Shown in pieces: positions 60,683 to 64,000 of a DNA stretch of 64,000 bases (positions are counted from its first letter, which is position 1; every line of letters starts with the position of its first letter). The notes under the pieces are model-generated. The model made no database searches. It saw only the letters and a program-made list of their open reading frames with translations, and was not told the DNA's origin. A program made the position numbers and the translations under genes. Origin of the DNA: Meridianimarinicoccus marinus. GTDB taxonomy: Bacteria > Pseudomonadota > Alphaproteobacteria > Rhodobacterales > Rhodobacteraceae. The DNA is taken from assembly GCF_040689105.1 (NCBI RefSeq), contig NZ_JBFBVU010000003.1, positions 205,228 to 269,227 on the forward strand. Reading direction: 5' to 3'.

Positions 60683-62203
60683 ATGTCCACCCAGAAACCC
60701 GTTGTCCTGTGCATTCTTGATGGCTGGGGCGCAAATCCCGACAGCACCGCCAACGCCCCGGCGCTGGCCGACACTCCGACCTTCGACCGGATCATGGCCA
60801 GCTGTCCCACCGCCCAGCTCACAACCCACGGCCCCGATGTGGGCCTGCCCAGCGGCCAGATGGGCAATTCCGAGGTTGGCCATACCAATATCGGGGCGGG
60901 CCGGGTCGTCGCCATGGATCTGGGCCAGATCGATCTGGCGGTCGAGGATGGCTCCTTCGCCAAGACCCCGGCCCTTGTCGCCTTTGCCGAGACCCTGAAG
61001 GCCAGCGGCGGCACCGCGCATCTGATGGGCGTGATCTCGGACGGCGGCGTGCATGGCCACATCGATCACGTGGTCGCCGCCTGCTGTGCCCTGACCGATC
61101 TGGGGGTGCCGGTGGCGCTGCATGCCATCACCGATGGCCGCGACGTGCCACCACAATCCGCCGCCGGCTTCATGGCGCAATTGTCAGACGCCCTGCCCGA
61201 GGGGGCCACCATCGCCACGGTCATCGGCCGCTACTATGCCATGGACCGCGACAACAGGTGGGAACGGGTCGCCTCTGCCTATGACGCCATGGTGCTCGCC
61301 ACGGGCAAGGCCGCCCCGGATGCGGTCACCGCCGTCACCCAGTCCTATGACACGGGCGCCAATGACGAGTTCATCCCAGCCACCGTGATCGGCGATTTCG
61401 CCGGTGCCCGCGACGGCGACGGCTTCTTCTGCCTGAACTTCCGCGGCGACCGCGCGCGCGAGATCCTGCGCGCCATCGCCCAGCCCGATTTTACCGACTT
61501 CGACATCGGCGCCCGTCCCGACTGGGCCGCGTTGCTGGGCATGGTGGAATACTCCGACGACCACAACGCGTGGTTCAAGACGGTGTTTCCCAAACGCTCC
61601 ATCATCAACACGCTGGGGGCTTGGGTCGCCAAGCATGGCCGCACGCAATTCCGCCTGGCCGAGACCGAGAAGTACCCCCATGTGACCTTCTTCCTCAACG
61701 GCGGCAAGGAAACCCCGGAAGTGGGCGAAGACCGGTCCATGCCGCCCTCGCCCAAGGTGGCCACCTATGATCTTGCCCCGGAAATGTCGGCCGCCGAGGT
61801 GACCGCGAAATTCGTCGAGGCGATCGAGGCGGGCTATGACCTGATCGTCACCAATTACGCCAATCCCGATATGGTCGGCCACACCGGCGATCTGGACGCC
61901 GCCAAAAAGGCTTGCGAGGCCGTGGACCGGGGCCTGGCTGCCGTCACCGCGGCGCTGGACAAGGCGGGTGGCGCGATGATTGTGACCGCCGATCACGGCA
62001 ATTGCGAAACCATGGTGGACCCGGAAACCGGCGGCCCGCACACCGCCCATACCATCAACCCGGTGCCCGTGGCCCTGGTCGGCGGCCCGGTGGGCGCGCG
62101 GCTGGAAAACGGCCGCCTGGCCGATTTGGCCCCCACTCTGCTGGAGTTGATGGGCCTGCCCCAGCCCGAGGAAATGACCGGTCAAAGCCTGATCCGCCGC
62201 TAG
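60683..62203 (+). CDS. gpmI: 2,3-bisphosphoglycerate-independent phosphoglycerate mutase
   Basis: Glycolytic interconversion of 3- and 2-phosphoglycerate with two manganese ions. The 506-residue alkaline-phosphatase-fold protein has VVLCILDGWGANPD, GLPSGQMGNSEVGHTNIGAG with the phosphoserine, AITDGRDVPPQSAAGFMAQL, FFCLNFRGDRAREI, VTNYANPDMVGHTGDLDAA and VTADHGNCETMVDPETGGPH. ctpA follows 125 bp downstream. Confidence 0.96.
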   Translation: MSTQKPVVLCILDGWGANPDSTANAPALADTPTFDRIMASCPTAQLTTHGPDVGLPSGQMGNSEVGHTNIGAGRVVAMDLGQIDLAVEDGSFAKTPALVAFAETLKASGGTAHLMGVISDGGVHGHIDHVVAACCALTDLGVPVALHAITDGRDVPPQSAAGFMAQLSDALPEGATIATVIGRYYAMDRDNRWERVASAYDAMVLATGKAAPDAVTAVTQSYDTGANDEFIPATVIGDFAGARDGDGFFCLNFRGDRAREILRAIAQPDFTDFDIGARPDWAALLGMVEYSDDHNAWFKTVFPKRSIINTLGAWVAKHGRTQFRLAETEKYPHVTFFLNGGKETPEVGEDRSMPPSPKVATYDLAPEMSAAEVTAKFVEAIEAGYDLIVTNYANPDMVGHTGDLDAAKKACEAVDRGLAAVTAALDKAGGAMIVTADHGNCETMVDPETGGPHTAHTINPVPVALVGGPVGARLENGRLADLAPTLLELMGLPQPEEMTGQSLIRR

Positions 62204-62328
62204 AGAGGCGGAAATCCACGGAATTGTGACCGGAGGCGCGGTTGGAACTGGCGCCCCCTTTTGGAATAGGCATTATATGATCCCAAAGGGGTCCCGCTGG
62301 GATCCGGACAGGAAAGGACCGCCCGCAG

Positions 62329-63666
62329 ATGAGATCTTTCGTGATGGCCGCGATCGGAGGCACCCTTGCCGGGGCCGTTCTGACCACGCAGGTGGCCGGC
62401 CCGCTTCTGGCGCAGGAACAAAGTGAGGCGCGCACGGTCTATGAACAACTCGACCTGTTCGGCGATATTTTCGAACGCATCCGCGCGCAATACGTCGAGG
62501 AAGTGGACGAGACCGATCTGATCGAAGCGGCGATCAACGGCATGCTCACCTCGCTCGATCCCCATTCCTCCTATCTGTCGCCCAAGGATGCCGATGACAT
62601 GCGCGTGCAGACCCGCGGCCAGTTTGGCGGGCTGGGCATCGAGGTCACGCAGGAAAACGGCTTTGTCAAGGTGGTCTCGCCCATAGATGACACCCCTGCC
62701 GACGAGGCGGGCATCGAAGCCGGCGATTTCATCACCCATGTGGATGGCGAAAGTGTGCTGGGTCTGAACCTTGACGAGGCAGTGGAGCTGATGCGCGGGC
62801 CGGTCGGGTCCGAGATCATCATCACCGTGGTGCGCGAAGGGCTGGACGAGGCCTTCGACGTGTCGATCACCCGCGACACCATCAAGCTGACCGCCGTCCG
62901 CGCCCGCACCGAGGGCGACGCGGTGGTGCTGCGCATCACCACCTTCAACGACCAGACCTTCCCGAATCTGCAGGAAGGCCTGAAAAATTCGGTCGAGGAG
63001 CTGGGCGGGATCGAGAATGTCTCGGGCATCGTGCTGGACCTGCGCAACAACCCCGGCGGTCTGCTGACCCAGGCAATCCGCGTGTCCGACGCCTTCCTCG
63101 ACGCGGGCGAGATCGTCTCGACCCGTGGCCGCGATATTCAGGACAGCGAGCGCTACAACGCCACCGAAGGCGATCTGGCCGAAGGCAAGCCCCTTGTGGT
63201 GCTGATCAACGGCGGTTCGGCTTCGGCGTCCGAGATCGTCGCCGGCGCCCTGCAGGATCACCGCCGCGCCATCGTCGTCGGCACCAAGAGCTTCGGCAAG
63301 GGTTCGGTCCAGACGGTCATGCCCCTGCGCGGCGACGGCGCCATGCGCCTGACCACCGCGCGCTATTACACGCCGTCCGGCCGGTCGATCCAGGCGCTTG
63401 GCGTGTCGCCCGACATCATCGTGGAACAGCCGCCGCGTACGGAAGAGCTGGACGATCAGACCGAGGACGATGCGCACACCCGCAGCGAGGCCGACCTGCG
63501 CGGCTCGCTCGGCAACGACTCGATCAGCGACGACGAGATGCGCCAGTTGGAAGAGGACGAGGCCCGCGCCAAGGCCGCCGCCGACCTGCGTAAGCGGGAC
63601 TATCAGCTGGCCTATGCCATCGACGTTCTGAACGGTCTGGCCGCGCTGAGCACTCGCGCGGATTGA
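62329..63666 (+). CDS. ctpA: S41 family C-terminal processing peptidase (CtpA-like)
   Basis: A periplasmic serine protease (445 residues). A signal-like N-terminus ends around AGPLLAQEQ; a PDZ domain spans about 85-160 (GLGIEVTQENGFVKVVSPI, VDGESVLGLNLDEAVEL); the S41 core has DLRNNPGGLLTQAI, the catalytic serine in NGGSASASEIVAGAL and lysine in GTKSFGKGSVQTVMPL. The acidic C-terminal tail (EEDEARAKAAADLRKRDYQL) is characteristic. Downstream of gpmI as in many Alphaproteobacteria; the EnvC-type activator gene often found between them is absent here. Confidence 0.94.
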   Translation: MRSFVMAAIGGTLAGAVLTTQVAGPLLAQEQSEARTVYEQLDLFGDIFERIRAQYVEEVDETDLIEAAINGMLTSLDPHSSYLSPKDADDMRVQTRGQFGGLGIEVTQENGFVKVVSPIDDTPADEAGIEAGDFITHVDGESVLGLNLDEAVELMRGPVGSEIIITVVREGLDEAFDVSITRDTIKLTAVRARTEGDAVVLRITTFNDQTFPNLQEGLKNSVEELGGIENVSGIVLDLRNNPGGLLTQAIRVSDAFLDAGEIVSTRGRDIQDSERYNATEGDLAEGKPLVVLINGGSASASEIVAGALQDHRRAIVVGTKSFGKGSVQTVMPLRGDGAMRLTTARYYTPSGRSIQALGVSPDIIVEQPPRTEELDDQTEDDAHTRSEADLRGSLGNDSISDDEMRQLEEDEARAKAAADLRKRDYQLAYAIDVLNGLAALSTRAD

Positions 63667-63672
63667 TCCGGG

Positions 63673-63708
63673 CCGGACACCCGCGCGTCTTACGCTGCGG
63701 GTGTCCGG
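63673..63708 (+). terminator. Hairpin after ctpA
   Basis: CCGGACACCCGC and GCGGGTGTCCGG form a perfect 12-bp stem with a 12-nt loop, beginning 6 nt after the ctpA stop. No T run follows, so termination may be inefficient or the hairpin may stabilise the mRNA end. Confidence 0.7.
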
Positions 63709-63781
63709 GTGCAAACAGCCCTTGGCCTGTGCATCGCGATATTGAATGCGCATGGTGTTGGTGGATGCGGTTGCGCCGGGT

Positions 63782-63804
63782 TGAGTATTTTTGACAAGAA
63801 AAAG
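63782..63804 (+). repeat. Dispersed repeat, copy 4
   Basis: TGAGTATTTttgaCAAGAAA then AAG. Matches copies at 21732, 26954 and 40859 (reverse). Intergenic, between ctpA and a partial minus-strand gene. Confidence 0.7.
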
Positions 63805-63920
63805 TTGCCGCGCCCCTGCCCGTGGCCCCTGGGGGTCAACCGTTTGCCAAAGATCGCCCTCGCGTCCCATTGCCTGTTTCAACGTAAAGCTACGCCGAGG
63901 GCCGTCTTGCCTCACCGGTA

Positions 63921-64000
63921 TTACTCGTCGGCCATGATGCGTTCGATGAGGTCGGCGTCACATTGCTCGTCGCAGAGGAACTCGCGGATCCCGCCATCCC
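63921..64000 (-). CDS. C-terminal end of an unidentified protein, partial
   Basis: An open frame enters from the right edge and ends at TAA 63923-63921. The last 25 visible residues read GGIREFLCDEQCDADLIERI and then MADE. The two cysteines and acidic tail do not identify a family. Only the last few codons are in the window, so the call rests on the open frame and plausible codon use. Confidence 0.4.
   Translation of the reverse strand, partial: DGGIREFLCDEQCDADLIERIMADE

Noticed and set aside
62200..63915. 571-codon open frame antisense to ctpA
   Set aside because: Long antisense frames are common at this GC content; the sequence is His/Gly/Gln-rich, has no family motif, and ctpA on the other strand is certain.

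Overview
The window is GC-rich alphaproteobacterial chromosome, most likely Rhodobacterales (Rhodobacter/Paracoccus/roseobacter relatives). The evidence is a Rhodobacter-type porin, a cytochrome c2-like protein, the DUF3576 lipoprotein-leuS-lptE-holA cluster, an H-NS-family protein of the HvrA type, and a serC-serA operon preceded by a two-hairpin leader like the alphaproteobacterial serC RNA motif. The assignment rests on gene content read by eye; no search was run.

Layout. 0-5.1 kb: a compact biotin operon bioB(partial)-F-D-A-G-C, mostly with stop/start overlaps. 5.5-8.2 kb: an XRE-cupin regulator, a fructosamine-kinase-like protein and an rRNA methyltransferase. 8.2-11.2 kb: an unusual cluster of a RibD-reductase-like protein, a methyltransferase, a 6-pyruvoyl-tetrahydropterin-synthase-fold protein lacking most catalytic residues, and a medium-chain dehydrogenase. 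11.3-20 kb: succinate-semialdehyde dehydrogenase with an iron-type alcohol dehydrogenase, an arylsulfotransferase-like protein, VOC, rhodanese, AGE epimerase and YggS proteins, and a porin. 20-31 kb: leuS cluster, GST, flavoprotein, cytochrome c2, idi, lldD, rlmN, ialB. 31.5-34.7 kb: serB, a 32-codon small ORF, L-lactate dehydrogenase and a diheme cytochrome.

34.8-39.7 kb: a strongly reduced prophage bounded by 32/33-nt direct repeats. The right repeat is the leader of serC, so the element has integrated into the serC leader and separates serC-serA from the serB side. Its integrase looks intact. Its packaging and head genes (Nu1-like, GpA-like terminase, portal, protease/capsid, gpW-like) are pieces joined by internal deletions, frameshifts and nonsense mutations.

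39.7-64 kb: serC-serA, a metallophosphoesterase and thiolase, a hybrid histidine kinase, yaaA, recQ, yggT, a thioesterase, an MFS transporter, a MepA-like endopeptidase, a phytase-like esterase, a queuosine-precursor transporter, a short RNA/ORF with both a very long Shine-Dalgarno and an anti-Shine-Dalgarno-like segment ending in a terminator just before arfB, a degenerate kinase-fold protein, an H-NS family protein, pncB and pncA (NAD salvage), trhO with a 9-bp tandem repeat coding its C-terminus, gpmI and ctpA. A 23-nt dispersed repeat (TGAGTATTT-N3/4-CAAGAA-type) occurs at least four times, once inside the leuS coding sequence. No tRNA, rRNA, CRISPR array or insertion sequence was seen.
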